A stretch of DNA of 64,000 nucleotides, taken from assembly GCA_038049695.1 (NCBI GenBank), contig CP142453.1:126393001-126457000 (forward strand). The letters are read 5' to 3'. The position numbers were made by a program, and so were the translations under genes. Each line of letters opens with the position of its first letter. Positions within the stretch are counted from its first letter, which is position 1. This document shows positions 45,415-58,249 of this stretch, one piece after another. The stretch comes from Cinnamomum chago. Its lineage: Eukaryota; Streptophyta; Magnoliopsida; Laurales; Lauraceae. A model generated the notes under the pieces. The model was given only the letters and a program-made list of their open reading frames with translations, was not told where the DNA came from and searched no databases.

Positions 45415-46581
45415 ATGGCCATCGGAAGAGGCAGCGGCATGATCTCCGTGTTTGTTGCCTTGTTGCTCATCAATTGGTCGACGGACACCACCGCTTCGCA
45501 CATCCCTTATCCGCGGACCCATTATGTTGGGGACGAGGAGGGGTGGGGTTTAGGAGTCTCCTATGAGGATTGGACAAACGGCAAGCTGTTCTATGCTGGG
45601 GATACCCTAGGTAAGCGCTGTCAAAATATCGCACATTGTGATATCTTACGTATGTAGGATATTATATCTTTTGCTGTACAAATAATTTTATGGTAAATGT
45701 TTAAAATTGAACGGTTGAGAGGCAAATGTCAAGTCTAAAGAAGGCATACCATCAAAATCCCTTAAAAGAAAGGACATGGCTTATTTTATAACTATATAAT
45801 AGACCTCTTTAAGATGATCGTACCCAGATCTTGATGAGATAAGACTAAGTTGATGAAGGTTTTGATGATGGTTATAACAAACCTCTTTTCTCAAAAAAAG
45901 AAAAAAAAAACCAAACCTCTTTTCTTTCCTTTTGTATAACACCACTCGCACTAGTAGGCTGCAGTAGCCCAGACCCACTCCACATGGGCTGTCTGTTGAC
46001 CTGTAAATTGGACCGGGTATATGTTTTAGGACTAACGGCATATCCCAGAACTTCTAAACACAACACTAGGGTTTACAAGCGACCCATTGATCCAATCTTT
46101 AGTACCACTCACTGGGCTGAGGCCCCTCTGAATCATCATCATCAAATGCTTGTCCAAGCTACCGTTGGGGTAGGCCACATTTATCATGTTTCTCCATTCA
46201 AATTTACTGTGAGCCAAATCCTCATTCCTGCCAATCCCAAGCCCACATAAACAAGGGTTGTGTTAGGTAGGGTAATGGACAACTTGGCACAACCTAAACA
46301 TCAATTCTGAATCATTAAAGCATTTTTCTTACAATATTGAGTTGCCTAGGATTATGACACAATTCGCTGTGGCAGTTTTCAAATATGAGCCTGGACACCA
46401 GAATGTTGTACCGGTAAATGGGGCTTCATACACTAGCTGCAGGCCCTCAGCAAGTGCTGCTTCAAAGACACAGTCGACTGGCGACGACAAATTTAAGCTG
46501 ACGATGGGAGCTAACTACTTCATTTGCAGTCTCCCCGGCCACTGTCGGGCAGGCATGAAACTCCTAGTGAATGCAGACTAG
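45415..46581 (+). CDS. Plantacyanin (basic blue copper protein), copy B, two exons
   Basis: Exon 1 is 45415-45610 and exon 2 is 46376-46581, with the same splice borders, a 765-bp intron and a 133-residue product as copy A. Copper ligands His73, Cys116, His121 and Met126 and the disulfide cysteines are intact. It differs from copy A at seven residues. Five are in the signal region (Ile3, Ser7, Ile10, Leu16, Thr23) and two in the mature domain (Glu51 for Gln, Gln98 for Val). The role is the same: a secreted type-1 copper electron carrier. Upstream DNA is also duplicated, so expression could be similar unless the LTR inserted 0.7 kb downstream (47295) affects it. Confidence 0.93.
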
Positions 46582-46777
46582 AGCAAGTATGCGTTGATCT
46601 GGAATGAAGAGTAAGTTAATAGGTGTGTGTAATGCATATGCAAAATACAAGTGATCGTGAGCTGTAAGCCTGTGAGCTGTAATTGGGTGGTCTCTTTCCT
46701 GTAAAAGTTTTCAATAATGATCACTCATAATTTCCTTAAGTTTAATAAAAATATGGGGTTTACTCAAGTTGCTGTAG

Positions 46778-46779
46778 AT

Positions 46780-46843
<64 letters not shown>
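46778..46843. repeat. Compound (GT)n(GA)n microsatellite, copy B
   Basis: About nine GT units and about 23 GA units; shorter than the copy A tract at 23963-24061. Confidence 0.95.
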
Positions 46844-46846
<3 letters not shown>

Positions 46847-47294
46847 ATGCAGCAGGATATCACCCGAATCAGTGGTGCTACCTTTTAAAAGAGGATCAGT
46901 TTTTGCTGATGAAATTGTGCTTTCTGCTGTTTCTTGCTTTGAATGGCCCGTTGGATCCTTCCAACTAAATTGCCCTGCGCTCAGTTTACTTGTAAGTCCA
47001 ATAACTTGGAAGTTGGAACCCTATTCTGCTGTAATAGGTTACAACAAAGAACAAACCAACCGTAGCTTCCAGGTAATTCAGGTTATCTAAATGCATCAAC
47101 CATCATCTATGCATAAACCAATTCACCTGCACCGAGTTTACAAAGATTCAAAAAGCCTCAATCAATTTAATGAGAAATCAGTGGGAGCTGTCCGATTTGA
47201 CGTAGTGAAGCCAAAGCGCAATCCTCAGTCACGACTCACTACTCAGGGATCAACATCATATCCATGGATGGTGCCTTCTATCATCAATGACATG

Positions 47295-49792
47295 TGTCAC
47301 GTCCCCAAAAGTGAAACTGGGGTTATGCGTGAGATTATGGCCAATTTAAAACTTTTTCCGATAATACACACAAGCCAAATGCCCTAATCGTGTCCCATTT
47401 GGATCGAAGACCGCTGTGAGGTATAAACATTTTTCTCGAATATATTAAACGATAGCGGAAGCTTCATAAAACAAGAGGTGTCTTATAGATGTATAGTTTA
47501 AGAGCAATATACTGAGTATCAAAGTTAAGGTTGAAGTTTAAAACTATAACAAAATATTAATTACAAGTAAAAATGCCAAACTAAAACTAGGCCTGCACAA
47601 AAGTATAAAGAAACCAAAAGATAAAGCTAGGAGGATAATCTTGAAGCTCTCGTGTACGGGGTCATCACGGCTATACAATGCCGTTCGTACTATACTCTAG
47701 GAAGTCATCAGGCTGATCTGCCTGAACTTCTTCCATCGTCTCATCCGCCTCGGGATAGTAGAGCTCGGTACCTATGCACCAAGAGTAGCATCATCAATAC
47801 AACGGATGGCAAAGCAATAGGTATATAAATCACATAGATATGCAGTACTAAAGAGAATGAACGATAAACATGATCATAAGATATGCATAGCACTCCGATC
47901 GAAAGAGATGCATTGCATTAGAATCATAAGCAAGCTATCAAAGTAGGCGGTCCACATATGCTAATAACTCGTAGCTCCAGTAACTCAGTCTCCGTGAGAT
48001 CTGGCACTTTCTCGCTGCGAACTCGTAGCTCCAGTAACTCAGGCTACAAAAGCTCTGGCACTGTCTCACTCGGGGCCCGTAGCTCCAGTAACTCAGGCTA
48101 CAAAAGCTCTGGCACTGTCTCACTCGGGTAACATCTCGTAGCTCCAGTAACTCAGGCTACAAAAGCTCTGGCACTGTCTCGCTCGAGGAACAAACAATCT
48201 CAATAATAGTAAAAGTCCTCTCACAGATGGTGCCCCAACTGTGTTGAACGTTAACAGATGAGTGGTGCCTGATACAAAGAATCCTAACAATATAGGTGAA
48301 GGGCTAGGCTTCTTGTACGAACAATATTCAATATCAATAGAGAACTACTTTATTCCAAATCAAATCAAATTTCAAATAAATACCAATAGTAGTCCTCTTA
48401 AAGCCTGACAATCAAAGCTCCCTAGCCACAACACTTCAAACGAATATCGAAACAAACAAAATAATAAAGGGGATCCTAAATCCATCATCTAAGTTCTCAA
48501 AGTAATCCTCCAATAAAGTAAAACAAACAAACTAAAGAACATGCTCATCACATGTAGAAGATAGTACCCGAAGGTACCATTCGAAATCAAAGTGAATAAA
48601 CAATCTAATCCTAAGTAAAGTGTCAACCCTGAAGCATCGCACAACCTATTCAGTCCACGAAGGGGTTAGGGTTCGCGATACTCGGATGAACCATCTTCGT
48701 GCATAGATTTATAGAAGAGTATCCCGTTGTCCCGTACCATTCAAGATTGAACTAGGTTAGCTTCCGATGCAACCGGATCGACAGTGACGAATGTCGGCTC
48801 AAGACATCCTCACAATAAGTCAAATGAGTCCTCAAAGGGGTATCCGAAGGTCCACCAAAGTCCACCTCAAAACAGGGTAAAAATCCCTTCTCATAAGGAA
48901 TTTAGCAAAAATCTGCAGAAGGCCCGGTCAACCCGCAGGTCGACCTGCCCCTGCTTTCCCGGTCGACCGGCCTGCAGGCCTGCGAAAACTGGGCACAGCC
49001 CCTGTTCTGGGCTGAAATGGGATTCTTTCCATTTCTTGTTTCTTGGACCTGATAAGCAGCATATGTATGGATAAAAACACCCTAACTAAGATCCATAAAA
49101 CTACCTAATCACTTCATCAAACTCTAAATCCATTCCTTTCATTAGATGAACCATATTAACATGTTTTCAATCTATTAAAGTATCAATTGAGCCAAAGACA
49201 TCTAAAACATGATTTCATCAAACAAATCAAGGGAAACAAACATATCAAGCATTAATATATTTATTGACTTGCCTTAGTGATGTGATGAATTCAAATTCAA
49301 GAAAAGCTTGGAGAAAACCACTCTAAAAAGCTCCAAATGAAGTGAACACTCCTCCAAACCCAACAAGCTCCTACACATGCATGCTAAGGGTCAAGGTGGT
49401 TCTCCCTAATCCATTTCTAACCAAGAAGGAAGAAGATGAAATGGTTTTCAAGCTTTAAAGGCTTACCATTAAGTGGGTTATGGGTGAAACAAGGAGAAAA
49501 GTGTATGGTTGGACTCTTGAAGACTTGAGGAAGAAGATGGGTGGATTGGTTTCCTTCGCCGGAGCTCCGGTGCTCGTCAACGGAGAAGAAGAAAATGAAA
49601 GGAAGAGAAGGTCGGCTGCTACTGTTGTGGGATGGTTGTTGAGTTGAGTAAATGGACTTGAATGAAATGAAGATAAGTGATAAGTTAAGGTGGGTTGGTA
49701 GGATACTTTAAGCAATGGGTCATGGGCTTGGGCTTTGGGTTTGAACTTTGGGCTTTGCTTGATGGGTCAAATTCCGGGTCTGCCTAACTTTA
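47295..49792 (-). mobile_element. Partial LTR of another gypsy-type element
   Basis: Starts TGTCACGTCCCC, a common minus-strand edge of plant gypsy LTRs, directly after GACATG. The empty site survives in copy A at 24593. The other end is missing because at about 49793 the sequence passes directly into the solo LTR of the duplicated nest. It contains a 54-bp tandem repeat (47970-48186) and GTCGAC palindromes near 48925-48975. No coding domains; fossil. Confidence 0.75.
47970..48186. repeat. Minisatellite inside the partial LTR, about four units of 54 bp
   Basis: Units begin CGTAGCTCCAGTAACTCAG and contain GCTCTGGCACTGTCTC. The first is diverged and the next three are almost identical. Spacing is head-to-tail with no unique spacers, so it is not a CRISPR array. 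Confidence 0.9.
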
Positions 49793-51934
49793 TAGGAGTT
49801 GTGATCAGTTGTGGGGCCCATTGACCATCCAAATGGACATTTACCAATGTTCTAAGCCCGAGTCAACGGTGTGGCTCAACCTTGATTCGCGAGGACCACT
49901 GATTAGGGTTTCGGTTGTTTAATCTAAGATGATTTGACCCCTAAGAGTTGTCAATGATGCCCGTAACCTCATAAGCACCAAACACAGTATCATATGGCAT
50001 CAGTGACTTCGTTTAGAGATCAAATTACCGGAGATGGACCTGAACCTGTATGTGGTCCATTACCTAGGATTGGACTGTTGTTATTCCCGTTGATTCTCTT
50101 ATTGAAGTTCATGCTTCACTTCTATCATTTACTGTCACTCTTATATCCTTAGTATAGCTGTTAAATGTTAATTAAATATAAAAGGAGGACCTGAACCTAG
50201 GATATCTTAGAGGTGACCCGTTAGTATGATTTAGATAACATTGACCCGTGTCTGTGTCTAGGCGGGCCCTTATTGGGCCTAAGTGTGGGATGTGTACCTT
50301 TAGTTGGAAGGGGTAGTTTATATTGGGATTTTAAGTCATAATGGATTAGAATGACTGTTTATCAGTAGTAAATGGTTTTGATGCCTCGTTTGAACGATTT
50401 TAGACTAGGCCATGTGCTGATGGGCCTTGGTATGGATCCAACGAGTGTGCTTGGACCTTGAATAAAATTCATAGACTGAGTTGATATATATAAACCTCTT
50501 AGAGACTTGGTTAGGACATTGTTCACGCAAGGCAAAGCCTAGACAGACACAGACCCTTAGAGTATTCTTGAGTTGGCGTAGACATTCACTCGGCTGATTT
50601 AAGCTCAGCTTGTGGACTGATCATCCCTGGTAGGAGCTATTTGAGTGTTGAGGAGCTATCATGATGAACTGTGTCGTTAAGACGGACGGTGTGATACCGT
50701 GTCCGGTCTTGGGTGATGAGTGTGATGAGATGATGAGTGATTTGCGGGATTAGTAATTCCCAGCACTGGTGAGATTTCCCCGCCGCAACAGTGTTCAGTA
50801 TGGAAGGGCCGCGGCATAATATCCCGCGGTATTCCAGCTCGTGTGAATGTACCATTTCGTAGTAGATTAGATGTTTTATATTATCCTGATTCCTTATGAT
50901 TATACTGCTCAACTGCCTAGTTCATTACCTTGTTATTCTTTAATTTATTTACCTGTCGCTATTCATTTGATATATATGTCCTATGTTAGTAGTATGCTGT
51001 GACTTGCCAGATCTTTTAGATCTGACCCATCTTTGGTGCTTAGGCCTTGACCCAGAGATCCCAGAGGATGCGCTTGCGCTAGTAGAGGCGCCGATTGTCG
51101 GAGATTACAGATGGGGCCTGGCCGACCCGGATGTCGAGCCGGAGGGCGGAGATGAGTTACCTGGGTCTTGAGAGTCTTTTCTTATTTTGGGTTTTTGAGA
51201 GAATTATGTAGGTGAGCCGGGTAGTTATGAAAATGTAATAACTTTGATTTTTAACAACTGAACCTTTTAATTAGACTGTAGTTCTGCTCACACTTTACTT
51301 ATATATTGATACCAAATGCTTCCGCTTTATTTATCTTGCTTCCGCACATTTTAACCATTGAGTTTATATTGGTCAAAAGTTTTAAATTGGACCTCACTGC
51401 GGGCCTACGATCTTGGAAGTTCTCGGATTTTTCTGGAAGTAGCGCGCCAACTTCGGGTATTCGAACGATTTTATCGGTATCCGGAATTGGGGCGTTATAA
51501 TACAAGATCTCTTACAATGAGGGGACCGCCACGCCCTCTTATCTTAGTTACTTTTGCAAATATATATATTTTCTCTCATTTTCCAATACTCTAGATTTTC
51601 TACAAAATTTTTAAATTTTTTTGACGATTTTTTGAAATCACACCGCTACGTAGCACTCTCTACGTAGCGCTTTGGTAGCTGGCCGCTACCACTATTTTCA
51701 TCCTTGTCGAGGACAGCTTGCATCTCCACGTCGATCGGCTACTAGAACCATGTCTTGGCTTTAAATGAAGGGTACTTCGGATATCTTAAAAAAATTGAGG
51801 GAGAAGGTCATAAAAAAAATCACTACATGGCTGGATGTCCTTAATTGAAAACTTAGGGACTAATTTGAAAAGTTCTAAAACTTGTCCTTTTTTGAAATAA
51901 GGTAAAAAGTTAATGTCTTTTTTGAAAATTTTCC
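49793..51934. repeat. Duplicated right half of the nest (solo LTR, hAT-like and Mutator-like ends)
   Basis: Nearly identical to 37916-40052. It begins inside the solo LTR at about 49793. The LTR end is at 51499 with ATACA at 51500-51504, the hAT-like end at 51706 with TCGAGGAC at 51707-51714, and the Mutator-like end at 51934. The break point shares only TA/TAGG with the joined LTR, suggesting illegitimate joining. Confidence 0.9.
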
Positions 51935-52379
51935 TTTATATAATAAATACCTACTGTTTAACTCCAACAATTTGGTCGAAATAACAGACATGATTTAGTG
52001 ATTATAGAGTTCTAAAATTAATAATTCCATTTGGGAATGAATCCTTCAAGGCTTTTTTTTTTTGAAAACTAAATTAGTTTCGATATGGTGATGAGGAATA
52101 ACACATGTATCCAGGGATGAAAAACATGGAATCAGACTCGTCAGAGCATCACATGCCATAAAATGTGATTGATAGATGGGTGCCATATACCTGTAATTGA
52201 ATTAACTCCTTTCCATGTTTTGGGCACAATGTCACATCAGAGAGAGAGAGAGAGAGAGATTTGTTTATTCTCAAACAAGACTACAGCCATAAAGAAGAAC
52301 ATAATGAGACGAGAGCGGAGAAAAAGGGACAAGAGGGGAAATAACCCACAAACAGAGGACGACGACTGGGCAGAGAAAG
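51935..52379. other. Spacer between the half nest and LTR copy C
   Basis: Counterpart of 40053-40490, ending in GAAAG (52375-52379). It has a longer GA run (52240-52258) than the first copy. No gene. Confidence 0.6.
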
Positions 52380-55300
52380 TGTAACGCCCCAATTCCGGAA
52401 ACCGAGAAAGTCGTCGGAATACCCGTAGTTGGCGCGCTACTTCTCGGAAAATCCATGAACTTCCAAGATCGTAGGTCCGCAGTGAGGTCCAATTTAAAAC
52501 TTTTGAACAATGTAGTAACAACGGTTAAATTGCGGAAGCATAAGAAGTAAAACGAAAGTAATGGGTATCATAATATATCAAATAGGAGCAGAAATGTAGT
52601 GGCTGTCGTGGAAATCAATCAAATTACCAAACTAAACTACTAGTATAGTAGTAGAGTAAGGGTCGAACCCACAGAGATTGCTAATTGTTTAAAAACCAAG
52701 GTTGAACTTAATTTTAATTCCAAAAAGAGTGATTGATTGTTGAATTTTCTAAAATAACTGAAAACCGAAATTAAAGCAAAATTATAATTAAATCAAATGA
52801 CGAACAAGTTGAAAAAGGAATTCCTAAGGCTGTCGAATTCACCACTAATCTTGCAACTATCTTCAATTGTATTAATTTCTGGTTATTATATTAGGATGTA
52901 AAGATATATTTTAGCTACAAGCCAAAATACAATCACCAAGAAAATCACGCACCAAAACCCCAAGTACGAATTATCTTTGAATAATACGAACCGTCTACGC
53001 TACTTCTACTATCATAGACACGACTCGTTTTCCTATGTTATAACTCGTCCTAAGGTTTTGGTGTATGTATAAGAATCACCATTGTATAACCACATATGCA
53101 AAATCACAGAAATTGAACATGTGAAATGAAAATAAAACCATTAATTGCAATAAATCTCAATGTTATACAATCAACATCCCAAGGTAATTACTCCAAAAAT
53201 TAAATACAAAAAAAAATAAAGTTACTTGACTAGGGTTTCATCTAAACCCTAGGAATATGAGAAGCTTAGCCCATGATGGTGGAAGAGGAGAACACCATAG
53301 CCATGGAGTTCTTCATCTTCTTCTTTGGAGTTGTCTTCTTCTTCTCCTTCCTCTTTTCCTCTTTTTCTCCTTCCTCCTCCCAGAATAGAACCACCCAATG
53401 GTAGATCCCCCTTCAACTCCTAATCTCCCTCCTCTTGTTAAAACCTCCTTTGCTTATCTCTTCAGAGAGAATCAATGAAAATCCCGTAATTAATCAAAAG
53501 GGGCCCAAGGAATGGTGCTAAAAGACTCCAAATTGGGTTCTTTTATGCTAAAATAGGCCCCAATCCACTAACATATGGGCAAAGCCTCTCTTCTAATCCA
53601 TAACCACTTGTTTTCCACTTCTTTTAGCACTTCAAAGCCCAATATTCTTCTTTTGCTCCAATTCCACCACTAAATCATCAACTTTGTCAACCTTTCTCTG
53701 TAAAAAGATAAAACAAGAATTAACTAGCAAATGCATATAAATTGAAGAAAATAAAATAATCAAAGTGCAAGAATATCTAAGATTAGCATAATAAATATTC
53801 ACTTTTTAACCAGTTATCAAATGTAGTCTAGTTTAAAAGTATCAATTGTTAAGAACAAAAGTTGATTACATTTTAACTGCCACCCAGCTCACTACAAAAT
53901 CGCTCAAAAGCCCAAACAAATGTAAGCTCTCAAAGTCCAGGTAATGGCTCTCCAACCTCCGGCTCGACATCAGGGTCGGCCGGTCCCCAAACGTAATCTC
54001 CGGCTATAGGCATCTCTACGAGCACGAGCGCATCGTCTGCGTACTCGGGGTCAAGACCTAAGCACGAAAGATGGGTCAGATCAAAAAATCTGACAAGTCA
54101 CAGTATACAAGTAACATAGGACAATATGTATCAAAATAGTAGAGACAGTTATATATAAATTAAGGAATATCAAGATAAATGATCTAGGCAGTTGAGCAAG
54201 ATAAACATTTAGAATCATGATAAATATAGCATCTAGTCTAAAATAATGTGTAAGATTCACACGAGTTGGATACCGCGGGATATTATGCCACGGCCCTCCC
54301 ATACTGAACACAGTTGCGGCGGGGAATCTCACCAGAGCTGAGGATAACTAACCCCGCAAATCACTCAACAGTCTCACCACACTCATCACCCGGGGAGACT
54401 GGATTCAGTATCACACCGTCCGTCTAAAACATAGCTCATCATGATAGCTCACTCAACACTCATAAATAGCTCCTACCGGGGATGATAAGTCCACAGGCTG
54501 AGCTTAAATCAACCGAGTGAATGTCTATGCCTACTCAAGGAAACTCTAAAGGCCTGTGTCTGTCTAGGCTTTGCCTTGCGTGAACAAGGTCCTAACAATG
54601 TCTCTAAGAGGTTCAAATATCAAATCAGTCCATGGATTACAATCCAAGTCCAAACTCACTCGTTGGATCCATACCAAGGCCCATCGAACACATGGCCTGG
54701 TCTAGAACAGTCCAAACGAGGTAGTAAGTCCATTTCTACTGATAAAAAACTCATCCTCATCCAGAATGAGTTATAAGTCTAATACAATACACCTCTCCAA
54801 TTCTAAGGGCATAACACATCCATACGTAGGCCGTAAAAGGGTCCGCCTAGCCACAGACACGGGTCATTGTTCTCCCAAACACACTATCGGGTCATCTCTA
54901 AGATATCCTAGGTTCAGGTCATCCATTTCCATTTAATTAACAGCAAACAACTACAGTAAAGTCATAAGAGTGACAGTAATAAGAAAGGTGAAGTATGAAC
55001 TTCAAATATGAGAATCAATAGGGAAACAACAATAGTCCAACCTAGGTATCGGACCACATTCAGGCCCAGGTCCATCTTAGGTAATTTGATCTCTAAATGG
55101 AGTCTCAGATGCCAAATGATACTGTGTTTGGTGCTCCTGAGGTTACGGGCATCATTGACAACTTTTAGGGATCGAATCATCTTAGAATAAATGACCAAAA
55201 CCTTACTTGGTGGTCCCCACGAGTCAAGGTTGAGCCACACCATTGAGTCGGGCTTGGTACATCAATAGAAGTCCATTTGGATGGTCAATAGGCCCCACAA

Positions 55301-56466
55301 GCAATCCAATCTACAAAATACTGAAAACTGGGAAATCAAAATTTACAGTGTGCTCGGTCGACCTGGCACTGGTGCAGTGTGCTCGGTCGACCTCCTGGTC
55401 TGGTCGGTCGACCGAGTGCACTGGAAAAGTTGGGTCTGCACCTGGGAGACATGGTCTATTCTCAGGGAATTTCCTGTGTGTCCGGTCGACCTACTGGCCT
55501 GGGAGGTCGACCGCATACACAGAAAACCTGGAAAAATGATGTCCCGACTCTAAGCTATTTTCACTTCAAGTCCTGTGTGCTTGGTCGACCGCGTACACAA
55601 GATTTCTGGGTCTGAGCGAAAAATCCAACTCCTAGTTATTTCTGCAAAACCTGTGTGCTCGGTCGACCTGGAGCAGGGTTTGGTCGACCGCGCACACAGA
55701 ATGTCTGTTCTGCATGAAAAATTAACTGAGACCTGTTTTTCCTCTGTTTCAGTGTGCTTGGTCGACCGGACTGCAGGTCGGTCGACCGGGCACACGCGAA
55801 CTGCAAAAAACCCAGATTTCAGGGTTTCTTCCTTTCAACCCATTTTTCCATTAAAACTCATCCAATCTCGCCCAAACACAACCAAATCAACATAAAACTT
55901 AAAAACACTTCAATGTACTACCATCCAACACCCAAACGGGCCATTGATCTTCCAAATGGGTAAATTCCATCCATCAATGCCACAAATCCAACAATACTAA
56001 GCTCATAGGTAGATCTAGCACATGTTCATTAACTGAATTGAAAACACAGAATCAAGGAAATGGAAACTTATATTCTATGTTAAATACATATATTGCACTT
56101 GCCTTGTTGAAATGAGAGGTTGTAGAGAGAGAGAGAAGAGAAACCCAATCTAAGAAGATGAAATCCCAGCTCCTAGGGTCTTCTCCAGCACAAAACCAAC
56201 TCAAAGCCTAGGTCTAGAAGAGAGGAAGGAGAGGGGAAGTGAAGAAGATGAATAGTAGCTAAGGAGTGCCTTGGGAAATGTGCTGCATTTATAGATTGGG
56301 GGTTTAGTTAGGGACTAAAATACCCTTCTTGTTTGTATAGGATTAGGGTTACGGTAGAGGGCATTTAGGTCTTTGGGAGAAGGTTCTAGAAGAGCGCTTT
56401 TATGGATACCCCCTATAGAACATACTAATACCTAGCTAGGTCCTCCACTTACAACTAACCCTCACA
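52380..56466 (-). mobile_element. Solo LTR copy C of the Tekay-like element, with a 1.2-kb insertion
   Basis: Starts TGTAACGCCCC and ends CCCTCACA, flanked by GAAAG at 52375-52379 and 56467-56471. Nearly identical to LTR B when the insertion at 52600-53818 is removed. GTCGAC palindromes lie at about 55355-55795, with fewer units than in A and B. Confidence 0.93.
52600..53818. mobile_element. Unclassified 1219-bp insertion in LTR C
   Basis: The 8-bp duplicate AAATGTAG lies at 52592-52599 and 53819-53826, and LTR A and B show the uninterrupted site. The insertion starts TGGCTGTCGTGG and ends AACCAGTTATC. An early phrase GTAAGGGTCGAACCCACAGA is widespread near the ends of plant repeats. No open frame of note and no clear terminal inverted repeat were seen. 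The class is uncertain: it may be a solo terminal repeat or a non-autonomous DNA element. Confidence 0.7.
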
Positions 56467-58079
56467 GAAAGGGGTCGGAGATTGTGCTGGGACGGATGAG
56501 GGGGAAGGTAAAGAAAAGCATGGCAGTGGCTAAGGCAGTCAGAGGATCCGTACCAAGACTTGTGTGGAGATGATAAAGGAGAAGGAGATGTACATGAGGT
56601 TGAGTTGGAAAAAACTGAAAAAGAAACAGGGAGAAATGGAGGAAATCACGGAAAATAAAGGAAAAAGAGGGGATTAAGCCCTTTTGTCACAGTTCAAGCA
56701 CGACTTGGGCGAGATGCACGTGGCGCGGCTCGGACTTGGAGTCAGCCGAGTTGACTCAAACTTGGCCAATTTTTTCATCTCTGTGTGTGTGTGTTGTGCG
56801 TGCGTGTGTTTAAAATAGATGAAACTTTGCATTCAAAACAAAGTTTCCAGCACATAGAAATGCATGGGTGTTTAAAACAGATGAAACTTCGCATTCAAAA
56901 CAAAGTTTCCATCAGGATAAAAAACTTGATATAAAGTATCAGATGCAGCCTTCATGCCATAAAGCAGACATCAAGAATATTGAATGAAATTATATAAGAG
57001 AGATGTTTAGGGACGCGCTCATAAAATGGATCATTTAAAATATTGGGGCAACTCATTTTTAATTAGAGTTGAAGGCAGCGCTGAGTAAACAGAGGTTAGT
57101 GATGCAAATGGGCTTTTGTTATGTCAATACAAGCCTATGGAAGCTATTTGTGTGAGTCATCTGAATGGCAATAGATTTGGAGATAACTCAGCCAGTCGTG
57201 TCATATGAGTCCAAGGATCAGTAGAGATCATGAACATTGATTATTGGAAACCAACGATGTTATTTTGATGATGAATTGTTATTCCATCACAATCTATAGA
57301 ATTTTAGGAAATTTGAGGATTTATAATATGCTGAGCAGGAGCTTCTTGTCCCTTACTTTTATGGTAATTGAGGTGGATTCTTGTAAAGAGCCCAACATGA
57401 ACAAAGTAATGGCTAGATGGTGCTATGCATATCCTCAGGCTAATAATCATATGGTTTCCCATCTTCTTCTATAATAAATTGTCTAACAATGAGACAATTA
57501 AATTAAAATTAGCCATGTCTCGTTAATTCTGATCAAGTACATATACACACAGATAAATATATTTTTAGAGTAGCTGGACCTCTTTTAAGTTAAAAGTGGT
57601 CTGGCATCTAGGCCCAGTAACAACACCCTCGGCATCTAGCATAAGTTGGCACTTGCCCCACATTGACATTCATCTAACAATTACTCCATGCTGGATTGGG
57701 TCACAGAAAATGCACTTTATCTAAGGGTGTAAAATTGTACAACTTAGAGGTCATTAATCAAGGGTTTGGGTGATTACATAGTCCGCATTTTGTTTGTCAC
57801 CCATCACCCCTAGCCAATACATAGACCTTGTGATGCTCATCTGGTTGTCATACAATATAGTGGACCCCACAGGCTGCACCCCATATGGTTTACCTTAAAA
57901 AAGGACCAGCCTCATTATATATATATATAATATATTACTCATTAAAATGTGAAATATTTCATTAGTTTTTTTAGTACATGATAGAAAGCTAGCCAATAAT
58001 GCCGTTTCCAAATTCAGCATGCAATTTTTGAAGGAGAAAAGAATTGAATTTAAGAGTAGATATAAAATAACCACGGTAC

Positions 58080-58194
58080 CTGCTATTGCTTCTACCTCAT
58101 CAGCTTTAACAATATGTACTCCACCCTTGAGACCACTTTGGAAAGTTCCAAAGCCCCGTCCACCAGCAAGAATTTGGCTCTTAACCGCCACCAA
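58080..58194 (-). pseudogene. Isolated exon of succinyl-CoA ligase subunit beta, copy C
   Basis: Same exon as 18758-18869 with the same splice borders but 3 bp longer: it reads [20 protein letters not shown] where copy A has [17 protein letters not shown]. The extra residue and the Leu-to-Phe change fall in a strongly conserved ATP-grasp strand and turn. That suggests relaxed constraint and fits a dead fragment. Confidence 0.85.
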
Positions 58195-58249
58195 CTGCAT
58201 CAGAAACATAGGAAAAAGATATTCTAAACATTTCCATGCTACATCCAAC

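Larger units (their letters stand above)
43984..47294. repeat. Duplicated host segment carrying plantacyanin, copy B
   Basis: Counterpart of 21148-24593. It ends at 47294 with GACATG, directly before an LTR start. Confidence 0.92.

Noticed and set aside
47970-48186. CRISPR-like regular repeats
   Set aside because: The units are adjacent without unique spacers, lie in an LTR and are in plant DNA; this is a minisatellite.
52660-52680. Possible tRNA-like B box (GGGTCGAACCC) suggesting a SINE
   Set aside because: The insertion is 1.2 kb, has no A box at the right spacing and no A-rich tail at its end.
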